Below, piece after piece: positions 17,059-25,469 of a DNA stretch of 44,729 bases. Position numbers and translations under genes: made by a program. Source of the DNA: Rickettsiales bacterium (GTDB taxonomy: Bacteria > Pseudomonadota > Alphaproteobacteria > UBA8366); assembly GCA_002724555.1 (NCBI GenBank), contig PBOZ01000064.1, positions 1-44,729 of the forward strand, given 5' to 3'. The notes below the pieces were generated by a model. It saw only the letters and a list, made by a program, of their open reading frames with translations. It did not search any database and was not told where the DNA came from. Position 1 is the stretch's first letter. Every line of letters begins with the position of its first letter.

Positions 17059-17916
17059 TTATTCGATCACTACAAAAGTTCGCACCTCGATGCTCTCTCG
17101 CGGTAATGCATTGTGTTGGCTGTCCTTCATTTCTAATGCACCATGAGGTGTAAATAGAGCTCGGCCATCGTCAATGCTATCCCAGCCCTTAATAAGTATG
17201 ACTTCCTCTCGAGCCATTTGAGGGGCATAATACCAATGCTGCGTCCCACTATGCGCGATGTGATAAATTTCGCCAACGCGATCTGCAAAGACCTGATCGG
17301 TAGCCACAAGTTCATCTTTCGCAATGCTTGCCGCATCGGCCAAAGCCAGAGGTGAATTCTCAACAGGTCCCGTAATTGGCCGCCAAACATTTATTTGGAA
17401 TATGTGTGCTCCTACTCCAGCTAGTCGTTCATACTCCTGTTCGCCGAGGACATCTCTAGCCCGTTGGGGGCCGCTCTTAACTGTATAATCAACATGCACA
17501 CGAGTCGCCGGTTTGCGAAGCCCATCCGGGTTTTGGGCGCCACCAGTCGCATCCGATCGTCTCGTGACGTCAAAAATAAAAACTTGGCTGGCATCGAAGC
17601 GCTCCGTTAAAAGCGACTTAATCTCGGGATAGTATTTATTATTAATCGCGGTCTCATCGTATAGATCATCAACTTCAGTCGTATATCGATGAAGCTCGAA
17701 TCCTTCTCGGTCGATCGACAGTTTATCTTTGATGGCGCGCATATCAGCTAACTCAACCGAAACTTCCTCAACCTCAAAAAACAACTTTGCTTCTCCACCT
17801 GTCAGGGCAGTGCTATGAAATACCGGTTTGGTATCCTGGGGAACGATAAAGGAGAGGGTGCCGCTGACACTCGAAAGAGCACTCTGTTCCCGGCTCTGGA
17901 TATCCGCATCAACCAT
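17059..17916 (-). CDS. CmcJ/NvfI family oxidoreductase (putative non-haem iron oxygenase)
   Basis: The 285-residue protein matches the CmcJ/NvfI group, known from bacterial cephamycin biosynthesis (CmcJ) and from fungal oxygenases such as NvfI. Visible family segments are T-R-V-H-V-D-Y-T (His141, Asp143), F-Q-I-N-V-W-R-P-I, H-W-Y-Y-A-P-Q-M (His227), L-I-K-G-W-D-S and F-T-P-H-G-A (His258). The H-x-D pair plus a distal His would suit an iron-binding site. A CGAGGT ribosome binding site lies 6 bases from the ATG. It lies between an SDR gene 134 bases upstream and the ketopantoate-reductase-like gene downstream, all on the - strand, possibly one small pathway. No biosynthetic core enzyme is near, so a catabolic hydroxylation is likelier than antibiotic tailoring. 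Confidence 0.82.
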   Translation of the reverse strand: MVDADIQSREQSALSSVSGTLSFIVPQDTKPVFHSTALTGGEAKLFFEVEEVSVELADMRAIKDKLSIDREGFELHRYTTEVDDLYDETAINNKYYPEIKSLLTERFDASQVFIFDVTRRSDATGGAQNPDGLRKPATRVHVDYTVKSGPQRARDVLGEQEYERLAGVGAHIFQINVWRPITGPVENSPLALADAASIAKDELVATDQVFADRVGEIYHIAHSGTQHWYYAPQMAREEVILIKGWDSIDDGRALFTPHGALEMKDSQHNALPRESIEVRTFVVIE

Positions 17917-18050
17917 CTTAAACCTCGAGTTTTATTCGTCCGCACTTCCCGGTCGGTACACCGTATAATTTGCATACAAGATGGCCTAAATCAGCAGATT
18001 TTGCGACCAAGTTTTTTTAACTTTTTTAGATGAAAAATTTTTTTATCTTG

Positions 18051-18827
18051 TTAAACGCCAGGATTATCTCTGTAACGTTCTTTAAGCTTACGCATGCCAC
18101 CCAACCATCGGTCATAATCGCTTGTCTTACGTTGCAAATAATCTAGGACAACTGGATGCGGTAGGATGAGAAATTCTTCCTTTTCCATTGACCGAACAAC
18201 ACTTACGGCCAACTCGTCGGGATCTATCATGCCATCAAGTGATGCTACACCGCCCTCTCGTCCCTGTGTCATCGCCGTACGTACCGCCTGTGGACAAAGA
18301 ACAGAAACTTTAACGCCGCGGCTGCCGTATTCAATCGACAGCCATTCCGCAAGGGCAACGGCTGCATGTTTTGTCACAGCATAGGTTGCGGAATTGACAT
18401 GCGATAACAATCCAGCTGCCGATGCAGTATTGACGAGATAACCATCGCCTCGCAGAGCCATTTTGGGCGCCACCAGCCGTGCCGCATAAACATGCGCCAT
18501 GACGTGTATATCCCAGTTCAACTGCCATTCCGCGTCTGCCACACCTTCTCCTCCTAGACGCGCAATTCCGGCATTTGAACAGAATATATCAACTGGACCA
18601 ACTTCGTTTTCAGCGCGTTCAACCAAAGTTTGAATATCACTCTCCCGTGCAACGTCCGTAACGATCGCAAGACCGCCAACTTCATTGGCCACCGCGACCA
18701 AAGCTTCTTCTTGCATATCGGCTAGAATGATGCCGGCTGCACCCTCAGCCCTAAATCGCCTCGCAAGCTCTCGCCCGATACCGCTCGCCGCGCCAGTTAT
18801 AACTGCAACCTTACCTTCGATTTTCAT
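18051..18827 (-). CDS. short-chain dehydrogenase/reductase (SDR)
   Basis: The 258-residue protein is a classical SDR, oxidising or reducing an alcohol/ketone with NAD(P). It has the cofactor loop T-G-A-A-S-G-I-G near residue 12, an acidic residue after the second strand (L-A-D-M, favouring NAD), the C-S-N-A-G-I strand, and the S...Y-x-x-x-K triad in T-Y-A-V-T-K-H. The ATG at 18827 is preceded by AGAGGTGA; the longer reading from 18866 lacks a ribosome binding site. It is divergent from the enolase-superfamily gene across 143 bases. An A/T-rich run of about 45 bases follows its stop. Substrate not determinable. Confidence 0.92.
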   Translation of the reverse strand: MKIEGKVAVITGAASGIGRELARRFRAEGAAGIILADMQEEALVAVANEVGGLAIVTDVARESDIQTLVERAENEVGPVDIFCSNAGIARLGGEGVADAEWQLNWDIHVMAHVYAARLVAPKMALRGDGYLVNTASAAGLLSHVNSATYAVTKHAAVALAEWLSIEYGSRGVKVSVLCPQAVRTAMTQGREGGVASLDGMIDPDELAVSVVRSMEKEEFLILPHPVVLDYLQRKTSDYDRWLGGMRKLKERYRDNPGV

Positions 18828-18970
18828 CTTCACCTCTTTGTCGGATTTTGGTTCACCGAAACACAACGAATAAGGCTGGACTGCGCATCAGTCGTATTTG
18901 CGGTTTCCCGAATTCAACCACTCACATAGATTAAATAGAGATTAGAAATTTATTTTGAAAAGGGTTAAAC

Positions 18971-20065
18971 GTGAAAATTACAGGCTATGAAGTAACTGCA
19001 TTAAATATCCCGGAAGACGACCCTCTCGCAAATATGCCGGAAGAGGTGGGTCGTACCCGGCCTATTGTCATATTGCGTTTAAAAACCAACGACGGGCTTG
19101 AAGGTATTGGCGTAACATTCTACGGCGGAAAGATGACGGGGAGCCTCCGCGTAGCGGTGGAAGAATTGTCAGAACTTACGGTGGGCGAGGATCCACTTCG
19201 AATAGAGTACATTATCGGAAAATTGCAAGCTGGTACGGGCGATTCATGCGGCCCAGGTGGAATTTTTACACTAGCGCTTTCTGCAATTGATGTCGCTCTC
19301 TGGGATTTGAGAGGCAAGTTTCTGGAGCAGCCTTTGTGGAAGTTACTTGGCGGCCATCGAGACCGCGTACCCACTTATGCGTCAGGTTCATTGCGCCGTG
19401 GTCTTACAGACGATCAGGCGCAGCAAGCCGCAAAAACACTTCTCGATAAAGGTTTCCGGGAAATGAAAACGCAAATGGCCTTGCCAGGTAATCCGTCACC
19501 GGAGGACGAATTGCGGCGCATCCGCGTCGTGCGAGACGTGATCGGCCCAGATATAAAATTAATGTGCGACATCAACCAACGTTGGCGACCGGAACAAGCC
19601 ATCGATATTGGCAGTCGTGCAGAAGACGTCGGTCTCTTCTGGCTCGAGGACGTCACCACCGCGGACGACTACGCAGGCTTAGCACGCGTCACTGCCGCTT
19701 TGAATACTCCGATCGCCGGCGGTGAATACCTTTGGGGTATTGCGCCCTTCCGGCAGATGATCGAGTCACGTTCCGTCGATATAATTATGGTCGATATTGC
19801 CCGCGCAGGCGGCATCACTCCCTGGATGAAAATTGCCGGGATGGCAGAGGCCTTCAATTTACCAATCGTCAGTCACGTCATGCCAGAAATTCTCGTTCAT
19901 GTCGTAGCAGCATCGCCCAATGGCTTGACCGTCGAATACATGCCGTGGATGCTGTGCCTCTATCAAGAAACGCCTGCAATCGAGAATGGCGAACTAATCT
20001 TACCCAACAAACCTGGCCTCGGTCTCGATTTCGATGAGACAGCTATTTCTTGCTTCAAAGCGTAA
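18971..20065 (+). CDS. mandelate racemase/muconate lactonizing enzyme family protein (enolase superfamily)
   Basis: The 364-residue protein has the enolase-superfamily two-domain layout. Metal ligands are Asp200 in C-D-I-N-Q-R-W, Glu226 in W-L-E-D and Glu252 in A-G-G-E-Y. The general base of mandelate-racemase types is His302 in S-H-V-M-P-E, partnered by Asp275. The lysine motif on strand 2 reads M-K-T-Q-M (Lys166-x-Gln168) rather than K-x-K, so the second base is replaced. An acid-sugar or hydroxyacid dehydratase is more likely than a racemase. The GTG start has an AAGGG upstream. It is followed on the same strand after 81 bases by a molybdenum hydroxylase gene. Confidence 0.9.
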   Translation: MKITGYEVTALNIPEDDPLANMPEEVGRTRPIVILRLKTNDGLEGIGVTFYGGKMTGSLRVAVEELSELTVGEDPLRIEYIIGKLQAGTGDSCGPGGIFTLALSAIDVALWDLRGKFLEQPLWKLLGGHRDRVPTYASGSLRRGLTDDQAQQAAKTLLDKGFREMKTQMALPGNPSPEDELRRIRVVRDVIGPDIKLMCDINQRWRPEQAIDIGSRAEDVGLFWLEDVTTADDYAGLARVTAALNTPIAGGEYLWGIAPFRQMIESRSVDIIMVDIARAGGITPWMKIAGMAEAFNLPIVSHVMPEILVHVVAASPNGLTVEYMPWMLCLYQETPAIENGELILPNKPGLGLDFDETAISCFKA

Positions 20066-20146
20066 GGCATAATTTCCAGTTATTTTGAATGAAAACGGAA
20101 AAATTCGGACCAATTCCATGAAGACTAAGTCACGGGAGATCGCACA

Positions 20147-22468
20147 ATGAAATTCTCACTCGGCCAATCAGCCCCACGGGTTGAGGACCTAAAGCTCTTA
20201 AGGGGCGGTGGGCGCTATACGGATGACATCAACCTTCAAGGCCAAGCGCACGCTTATATGCTGCGCTCTCCGCATGCACATGCCCGTATTCGTTCAGTCG
20301 ATACCTCTGCCGCCATTGAGATGCCGGGTGTTATCGCTATTTATACCGGCAAGGAAATCGCGTCCGCTGGCCTTGGCCGGATGCCTTGCCTCGCGGCGAA
20401 GCTCCTGCCACTCAAGCGGCCTGACGGCTCACCAATGTACGAACCCAAAAGGCTGGCACTATCTGAGGACAAGGTTGCTTTTGTAGGTGATTACGTAGCC
20501 TTCGTCGTGGCAGAGACAGCTGCGCAGGCGCGAGACGCCGCCGATTTGATTGTAATAGATTACGAAGAACTAGCCCCCGTTGTGGAAATACAAAATGCAT
20601 TGGCGGCGAACACCACACCCATTTGGGATGATTGCCCAAATAATATCTGTTTCCAGATGGATATCGGTAACAAGGACGCTACAGATATCGCTTTCACAAA
20701 TGCACACCATGTTAGTCGGGTGGACATTCCATTCGCTCGTGTTGCGATAAATCCAATGGAACCGCGTGCCGCCATTGGCGAGTATGATCGTTTCGAGTGC
20801 CGCTATACGCTGCATTCCGGCAATCAGTTTCCACACGATCTGCGCGCCTGGATGGCCCAATCAGTATTGAAAATACCGGAAAGTAAACTGCGTATTATCA
20901 GCCCGGACATGGGCGGCTCGTTCGGCTTGCGATCTAGCTGTTTTCCAGAACTAACTTTGGTGCTCTGGGCGGCAAAGCAGCTCGATCGCCCTGTTAAATG
21001 GATTAACGAACGCTCGGATGGGATTCTCGAGGAGCATGCTCGGGATTTCCACATGGCTGTCGAACTCGCTCTAGACAGGAATGGGACATTCCTTGGCCTA
21101 CGAGTAACAAAACACGCCAGTGTTGGCGCCTATTTAAATAACTTTGGTCCCCTTCCTGCCTTCGGCAATTTTGGTGGTGTCGCTGGTGTTTACAAAACTC
21201 CCGCTATTTCTGCCACTATTACTGGTGTATTTACCAACTCAGCACCTACCAGTCCTTATCGCGGGGCCGGACGGCCCGAAGCGACCCTCGCAATCGAGCA
21301 GGTCATTGATTTAGCCGCTCGCGAAATGGGCATCGACCGGATCGAATTGCGACGCCGAAATATTATCCCACCAGATGCATTCCCATATCAAACTGCCCTG
21401 ACCTATAACTACGACAGCGGAGAATTTGAACGAAATATGGACCGGGCGTTGGAGATGGCGGATGCGATCAACTTTGAAGTGCGGCGCGCTAAATCCAAGG
21501 CCAAAGGAAAGCTGCGTGGTCTCGGAATTGCTAATGCAATAGAGCAGGCGGCCGGTATGTTCGACGAGGGCGGCGAAATCCGTTTCGATCAAGAAGGACA
21601 TATTACAGTGCTCATGGGTACACATGCGCATGGGCAGGGGCACGAGACAGTTTTCAAACAGCTTCTCTCCGAAAAACTCAACCTTGATTTTGATCAAATA
21701 CGCTATGTTCAAGGCGATACTGACATGGTCAACTACGGTCACGGCACAGGAGGCTCACGCGTCTCCGGCCTCGGCGGAGCTGCGCTCTTGGGGGCAGCGG
21801 AAAAAATTATCGAGAAGGGGCGAAGGATCGCTGCCCATAATTTGGAAGCTGCGGAAGTTGACATTGAATTTTCAGATGGCCGATTTGCAGTTGTAGGAAC
21901 CGACCGCGGCCTCAACATGAAGGAGGTGGCCGCCTTAGCCTTCCAGCCAGCCATGCTACCGACCGGTATGGAAAGCGGCCTCAACGGGTTCGATACCTTC
22001 AAATCGCCAGGCCCAACCTTTCCAAATGCTTGTCACGTGTCCGAAGTAGAAATCGACCCTGAGACAGGCGTCGTTAGGGTCCTACGCTACCTCGCAGTGG
22101 ACGATGTAGGAACCGTCATGAATCCGCTTTTGCTTAAGGGACAACTGCATGGCGGTATCGTGCAGGGTATCGCTCAAGTTCTCGGTGAACGTATCGTGAT
22201 GGATAAATCAGGCCAAGTCCTGACTGGATCTTTTATGGATTACCACATGCCACGCGCCGACGAATATCCGTCGTTTGAGATTGAAACCCACATAGTCCCA
22301 AGCCCGCGAAACCCGCTTGGTATCAAAGGGGCCGGCGAAGCTGGAACCGTTGGGGCTGTTGCCTGCCTCGCGAGTGCAATCCATGATGCCCTGGCACCAC
22401 TCGGTGTCCGATCAATAGATTTACCCGCATCATCGGAACGAATTTGGCAAGCAGTAAACGCCGCCTGA
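20147..22468 (+). CDS. xanthine dehydrogenase/aldehyde oxidase family molybdopterin-binding large subunit
   Basis: The 773-residue protein is the Mo-cofactor subunit of a molybdenum hydroxylase, a family that oxidises aldehydes, purines, N-heterocycles or CO. The N-terminal a/b hammerhead starts R-V-E-D-x-x-L-L-R-G-G-G-R-Y-T-D-D; D-M-G-G-S-F-G lies mid-protein; the active loop reads S-P-Y-R-G-A-G-R-P-E, unlike the Cys-containing loop of true CO dehydrogenase. The catalytic Glu lies in G-A-G-E-A-G near the C-terminus. A GGGAGA ribosome binding site is about 6 bases before the ATG. The FAD (CoxM-like) and 2Fe-2S (CoxS-like) subunits normally encoded alongside are absent from the whole window, so partners must be elsewhere. 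Confidence 0.93.
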   Translation: MKFSLGQSAPRVEDLKLLRGGGRYTDDINLQGQAHAYMLRSPHAHARIRSVDTSAAIEMPGVIAIYTGKEIASAGLGRMPCLAAKLLPLKRPDGSPMYEPKRLALSEDKVAFVGDYVAFVVAETAAQARDAADLIVIDYEELAPVVEIQNALAANTTPIWDDCPNNICFQMDIGNKDATDIAFTNAHHVSRVDIPFARVAINPMEPRAAIGEYDRFECRYTLHSGNQFPHDLRAWMAQSVLKIPESKLRIISPDMGGSFGLRSSCFPELTLVLWAAKQLDRPVKWINERSDGILEEHARDFHMAVELALDRNGTFLGLRVTKHASVGAYLNNFGPLPAFGNFGGVAGVYKTPAISATITGVFTNSAPTSPYRGAGRPEATLAIEQVIDLAAREMGIDRIELRRRNIIPPDAFPYQTALTYNYDSGEFERNMDRALEMADAINFEVRRAKSKAKGKLRGLGIANAIEQAAGMFDEGGEIRFDQEGHITVLMGTHAHGQGHETVFKQLLSEKLNLDFDQIRYVQGDTDMVNYGHGTGGSRVSGLGGAALLGAAEKIIEKGRRIAAHNLEAAEVDIEFSDGRFAVVGTDRGLNMKEVAALAFQPAMLPTGMESGLNGFDTFKSPGPTFPNACHVSEVEIDPETGVVRVLRYLAVDDVGTVMNPLLLKGQLHGGIVQGIAQVLGERIVMDKSGQVLTGSFMDYHMPRADEYPSFEIETHIVPSPRNPLGIKGAGEAGTVGAVACLASAIHDALAPLGVRSIDLPASSERIWQAVNAA

Positions 22469-22753
22469 AGCATTGGAGAAACAATACAGACACCATCGCA
22501 GCCCTCAAGATAAATGGACACAATTTATCCACACCCAGCTGCAACCATATTCATATCACGGTCGATTTACGCATTCCCGGACGACACGCTACGACGCAAG
22601 TTGGCCTGGCTCTCACATTCTTATTTGAAGCATCAGATTGTCAACCTTAGCGGAGCGTTTGGCGCTCCAGCGGAAAATAAAAAGACGAAACACAGCACGC
22701 ATATTAATGGAAGAGTATTTTAGCTTAATTTAGGCGGTGTTTCGCAAGCCAGC
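22469..22753. other. 285-base convergent intergenic region with a hairpin
   Basis: The region separates the molybdenum hydroxylase gene (+) from terC (-). A perfect 6-bp hairpin, GGAGCG at 22652-22657 and CGCTCC at 22663-22668 with a 5-base loop, may act as a weak terminator for both, but no T-run follows on either strand. A 69-codon + strand frame (22514-22723) has no ribosome binding site and runs through the hairpin. Confidence 0.4.
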
Positions 22754-23389
22754 CTAATAATACACACTGGTCGCCTGATAGACTTCGGCACTCCCCTGCC
22801 AGAGCATCTGCACAGCCACATAAGCGATAATCGCTAGGCCGAGGTATCCGAGCCAGCTGTGTTTCTCCAGCAATTTCGCGATGAAGTTTGCAGTTAAAGC
22901 CATTAGCGCAATCGATAGTACGAGACCGAAAATCAACATCTCCAGGTGATCACGTGCCGCCCCAGCAACCGCAAGTACATTATCAAGCGACATCGTCGCG
23001 TCGGCCACGATAATATTTATCATCGCCATTCGCATTGTCTTGGGTGGCCCTTTTTGGGCTTTTTCATCCGCTTCCCGTTCCATATCTTCAACGGTTACAC
23101 CCGCACGGATTTCTTGCCACATCCGCCAACACACCCAAAGCAAGAGCAAGCCGCCAACAACTTTAATACCAATGATCGCCAATAGTTGAACAACTATCAC
23201 GGCAAAGAAAATTCGGAGAACCGTCGCACCTATGATGCCCCAAAAGATTGCTTTCTTCCGGAGTTCCGGCGGCAAACCAGCAGCGGCCATTCCAATGATG
23301 ATGGCGTTATCACCAGACATTACGATGTCGATTAGAACAATTTGGATAAATGCACTCGCTTGAGAGGCCTCAAATATGCCCTCTAGCAT
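22754..23389 (-). CDS. TerC family integral membrane protein (YjbE-like, metal transport)
   Basis: The 211-residue protein is a TerC-type inner-membrane protein with about six to seven hydrophobic helices. Both family signatures are present: M-S-G-D-N in the first helix and M-S-L-D-N-V-L-A-V after the charged cytoplasmic loop (E-D-M-E-R-E-A-D-E-K). TerC/YjbE proteins have been linked to manganese export and metal homeostasis, and others to tellurite resistance; no ter operon is present. The ATG at 23389 is preferred over an upstream TTG. It lies 411 bases downstream of the DUF35/thiolase unit and probably has its own promoter. I do not recognise a yybP-ykoY Mn riboswitch upstream. Confidence 0.92.
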   Translation of the reverse strand: MLEGIFEASQASAFIQIVLIDIVMSGDNAIIIGMAAAGLPPELRKKAIFWGIIGATVLRIFFAVIVVQLLAIIGIKVVGGLLLLWVCWRMWQEIRAGVTVEDMEREADEKAQKGPPKTMRMAMINIIVADATMSLDNVLAVAGAARDHLEMLIFGLVLSIALMALTANFIAKLLEKHSWLGYLGLAIIAYVAVQMLWQGSAEVYQATSVYY

Positions 23390-23800
23390 AACAATTTCCA
23401 AAAAGCGTCACACATCAGTTTAAGTGTGCCAATTTTTTTGACGTGCATTTTCGTCCGCATTACTGCCCCGGCTAATTCGGCCCCATTTAGCAACGCTCCT
23501 TTGTAAAAGATGAGCAACCAGCTGCAAAGTGCAGATGATCAAGAAATCAAAATAGAGATAATAATTTATACTGCGCAGACCCATCGGCGAGTTGGTATCG
23601 TGCCCACTCAAAAACGATATCGTCTCGATTCAACGGTCCGCAAACGAAAGTAGCTACTATCTTTCTAAATTTGCCGTAAAGGTCGAGTGCATTTTGAATT
23701 TTTTATATTTTGAATGCAATTGAGCATGATCCCATAATGTTAGGTCTTCTGCAGCATTCCTAATAAATCTGTGGATAGCTTCAGTTTTTGATAACGCTGA
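23390..23800. other. 411-base intergenic region upstream of terC
   Basis: No known RNA or gene is recognisable. The right half is A/T-rich and contains a 9-base direct repeat, ATTTTGAAT, twice near 23692 and 23707. A - strand frame (23420-23611) could encode about 55-63 residues with a hydrophobic stretch (F-L-I-I-C-T-L-Q-L-V), but it has no convincing ribosome binding site. The region presumably holds the terC promoter and the 3' end of the DUF35 transcript. Confidence 0.4.
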
Positions 23801-24214
23801 TTACTCTCCCAACACTGCCTGAGGCACTTTCTGACCTGCCCGTTGCTCATAGACGATGCGGACCGACTTGCCGATAGCAATATCTGCTGGATCACAATCG
23901 ACAATATTCATCATCATTCGGAAACCATCAGTGATGTCGATCAATGCCAGGACGTACGGGACATCTCCCCGGAATGCCGGTGAGGGTGCCCGGTTTACGA
24001 TGGTAAAGGTGTGAACCACACCAACCGCTTCGGCTTCCTTCCATTCAAGATCGACACTCTCACATTTCACGCAAGCTGAACGAGGATAAAACTGCGCATA
24101 TCCACACGCGGTGCATCTTTGAAAGATCAGCCGCTCTTCATTGCATGCGTCCCAAAAGGGCTGCGTATCGCCGTTAGGGTGAGGAATGGGCTTAGGTATC
24201 GGATGCTCAGACAT
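23801..24214 (-). CDS. Zn-ribbon/OB-fold protein of the DUF35 family, partner of a thiolase-like protein
   Basis: The 137-residue protein has the DUF35 architecture: an N-terminal helix (F-W-D-A-C), a rubredoxin-like zinc ribbon with Cys34, Cys37, Cys48 and Cys51, then an OB-fold (V-H-T-F-T-I-V-N-R-A-P). DUF35 proteins form complexes with thiolase-fold enzymes and complete their acyl-CoA binding; the best studied case is the steroid side-chain aldolase Ltp2 with the DUF35 domain of ChsH2. The ATG at 24214 lies 2 bases after the thiolase-like stop, with AAGGGG upstream. The longer reading from 24283 overlaps that gene and is rejected. The tight coupling supports an obligate complex. Confidence 0.9.
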   Translation of the reverse strand: MSEHPIPKPIPHPNGDTQPFWDACNEERLIFQRCTACGYAQFYPRSACVKCESVDLEWKEAEAVGVVHTFTIVNRAPSPAFRGDVPYVLALIDITDGFRMMMNIVDCDPADIAIGKSVRIVYEQRAGQKVPQAVLGE

Positions 24215-24216
24215 AG

Positions 24217-25374
24217 CTATCCCCTTCCTAGAATAAGCGAGCAGTGCGCGGAAAGCACGCCACCATCGCCATGCACGAAACATAACTCCGCATCCATCAC
24301 CTGACGCGAGTGAGCCTCATGGCGTAACTGGCGCACAGCTTCGACAACATGGAACATGCCACCTGCGGCACCCGAATGTCCGAAGGACAAGAGCCCGCCA
24401 TGGGTGTTGCATGGCAATGCGCCGCCGTGGGTCAGTGCGCCCTCTAGTGCGGCAGGACCAGCCTCTCCCTTGCCGAAGAATCCAATAGATTCGAGCTCAA
24501 CCAGCAATGTAATAGTGAAACTGTCGTAAATTTCTGCAACGTCGATGTCACCGTGGCTAATGCCAGCCACCGCGAAAGCACGCTGCGAAGCCTGTTTGCA
24601 GCCAAAATCAGTGAGCGAGGGTGCCGCCACGATATGCTCGTGAGTATGTCCTTGACCAGCCCCCAAGATCTCAATCGGATGGGTTTTAGTGTCATCGGCC
24701 GCATCCGGCGCGCTGATGACATAGGCCGCAGCCCCATCCGAGATGAGGCAGCAATCCAACAGCCTCAGAGGTGCACTAATCACCTTAGCATCGGCACAAT
24801 CATCCATAGTAATTGGCTTTGTCATATGAGCATCCGGATGCATCGCAGCATGCTTGCGGTGTGTCACAGACAAAGCCGCAAGATGCTCCAAGGTCGCGCC
24901 CGTCTCATGCATATAGCGCTGAGCAACCAAAGCGTAAGCCGTTGGGATCGAAATGCCATAGGGCACCTCAAACTGCGGATGCCCAAACTCAGCCAACGCG
25001 GCCACCACCCGATCGCGGGTCATACCAGTCACCCGATTGTCGCCCGCCACACAGAGCACGTGTTTACAAATCCCCGCCTCTACCATCGCAGCCGCCTGCA
25101 TCACCATAATGGCGCCCGTTGCCCCACCGGCATTCACGCCCGCATTGAAATTAGGCTGAATGCCAACATACTCACAAAACGCCGATGATAGCATCGGATA
25201 GGTCTCAGTGATCACATACGCACAAAGCACCCCGTCGACATCGGCGAGTTTGAGGCCCGCATCCGCGATTGCACCCCGTGCAGCCTCTGCATGTAACGAC
25301 ATCGCCGTCGAGCCCGGCACCTCTCCCACTTTGGTGTTGTAAACACCAGATATAATCGCCTTTTTCGGCATCAT
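24217..25374 (-). CDS. thiolase-fold protein lacking catalytic cysteines (Ltp2-like aldolase candidate)
   Basis: The 385-residue protein has the SCP2/lipid-transfer thiolase fold, but the nucleophile is missing: the N-terminal motif reads V-N-A-G-G-A-T-G, with Gly84 where SCP-x thiolases have Cys. The C-terminal cysteine is replaced by His368 in V-H-G-D-G-G. The G-H-S-G-A-A-G-G loop (His333) and Y-D-S-F-T (Tyr283) are retained. This matches the pattern of Ltp2-type retro-aldolases, which use tyrosines rather than a cysteine and need a DUF35 partner, encoded here 2 bases downstream. ATGs at 25374 and 25371 are both possible. Expected role: cleaving or forming a C-C bond next to a beta-hydroxyacyl-CoA, not thiolysis. 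The oxoprolinase-type genes follow on the same strand. Confidence 0.88.
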   Translation of the reverse strand: MMPKKAIISGVYNTKVGEVPGSTAMSLHAEAARGAIADAGLKLADVDGVLCAYVITETYPMLSSAFCEYVGIQPNFNAGVNAGGATGAIMVMQAAAMVEAGICKHVLCVAGDNRVTGMTRDRVVAALAEFGHPQFEVPYGISIPTAYALVAQRYMHETGATLEHLAALSVTHRKHAAMHPDAHMTKPITMDDCADAKVISAPLRLLDCCLISDGAAAYVISAPDAADDTKTHPIEILGAGQGHTHEHIVAAPSLTDFGCKQASQRAFAVAGISHGDIDVAEIYDSFTITLLVELESIGFFGKGEAGPAALEGALTHGGALPCNTHGGLLSFGHSGAAGGMFHVVEAVRQLRHEAHSRQVMDAELCFVHGDGGVLSAHCSLILGRG

Positions 25375-25469
25375 TACCCCGTAATTTATATCAATGGCGG
25401 AAATTAGACTGCGGACAGCACTAATCCAGCTAACAAATTCGAATTCTGCCGTCGAATTTAGAGAGGCGC

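Noticed and set aside
17059-17916. Beta-lactam biosynthesis cluster suggested by CmcJ-like and IPNS-like proteins
   Set aside because: No ACV synthetase, acyltransferase or other core enzyme is present, and the two genes are 19 kb apart in unrelated units.
18007-18050. Rho-independent terminator after the SDR gene
   Set aside because: The A and T runs can pair only through weak A/T stems without a G/C-rich core.
20147-22468. Aerobic carbon monoxide dehydrogenase
   Set aside because: The active-site loop lacks the Cys of true CoxL, and CoxM/CoxS are absent.
22514-22723. 69-codon + strand open frame after the molybdenum hydroxylase gene
   Set aside because: No ribosome binding site, no recognisable protein features, and it runs through a hairpin that better fits an intergenic structure.
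23420-23611. 63-codon - strand frame with a hydrophobic stretch upstream of terC
   Set aside because: Start is TTG or a late ATG without a ribosome binding site, and the composition is that of A/T-rich non-coding DNA. Mentioned only in the gap entry.
23390-23800. yybP-ykoY manganese riboswitch ahead of terC
   Set aside because: I looked because TerC genes are often controlled by it, but the conserved stem-loop sequences are not visible.
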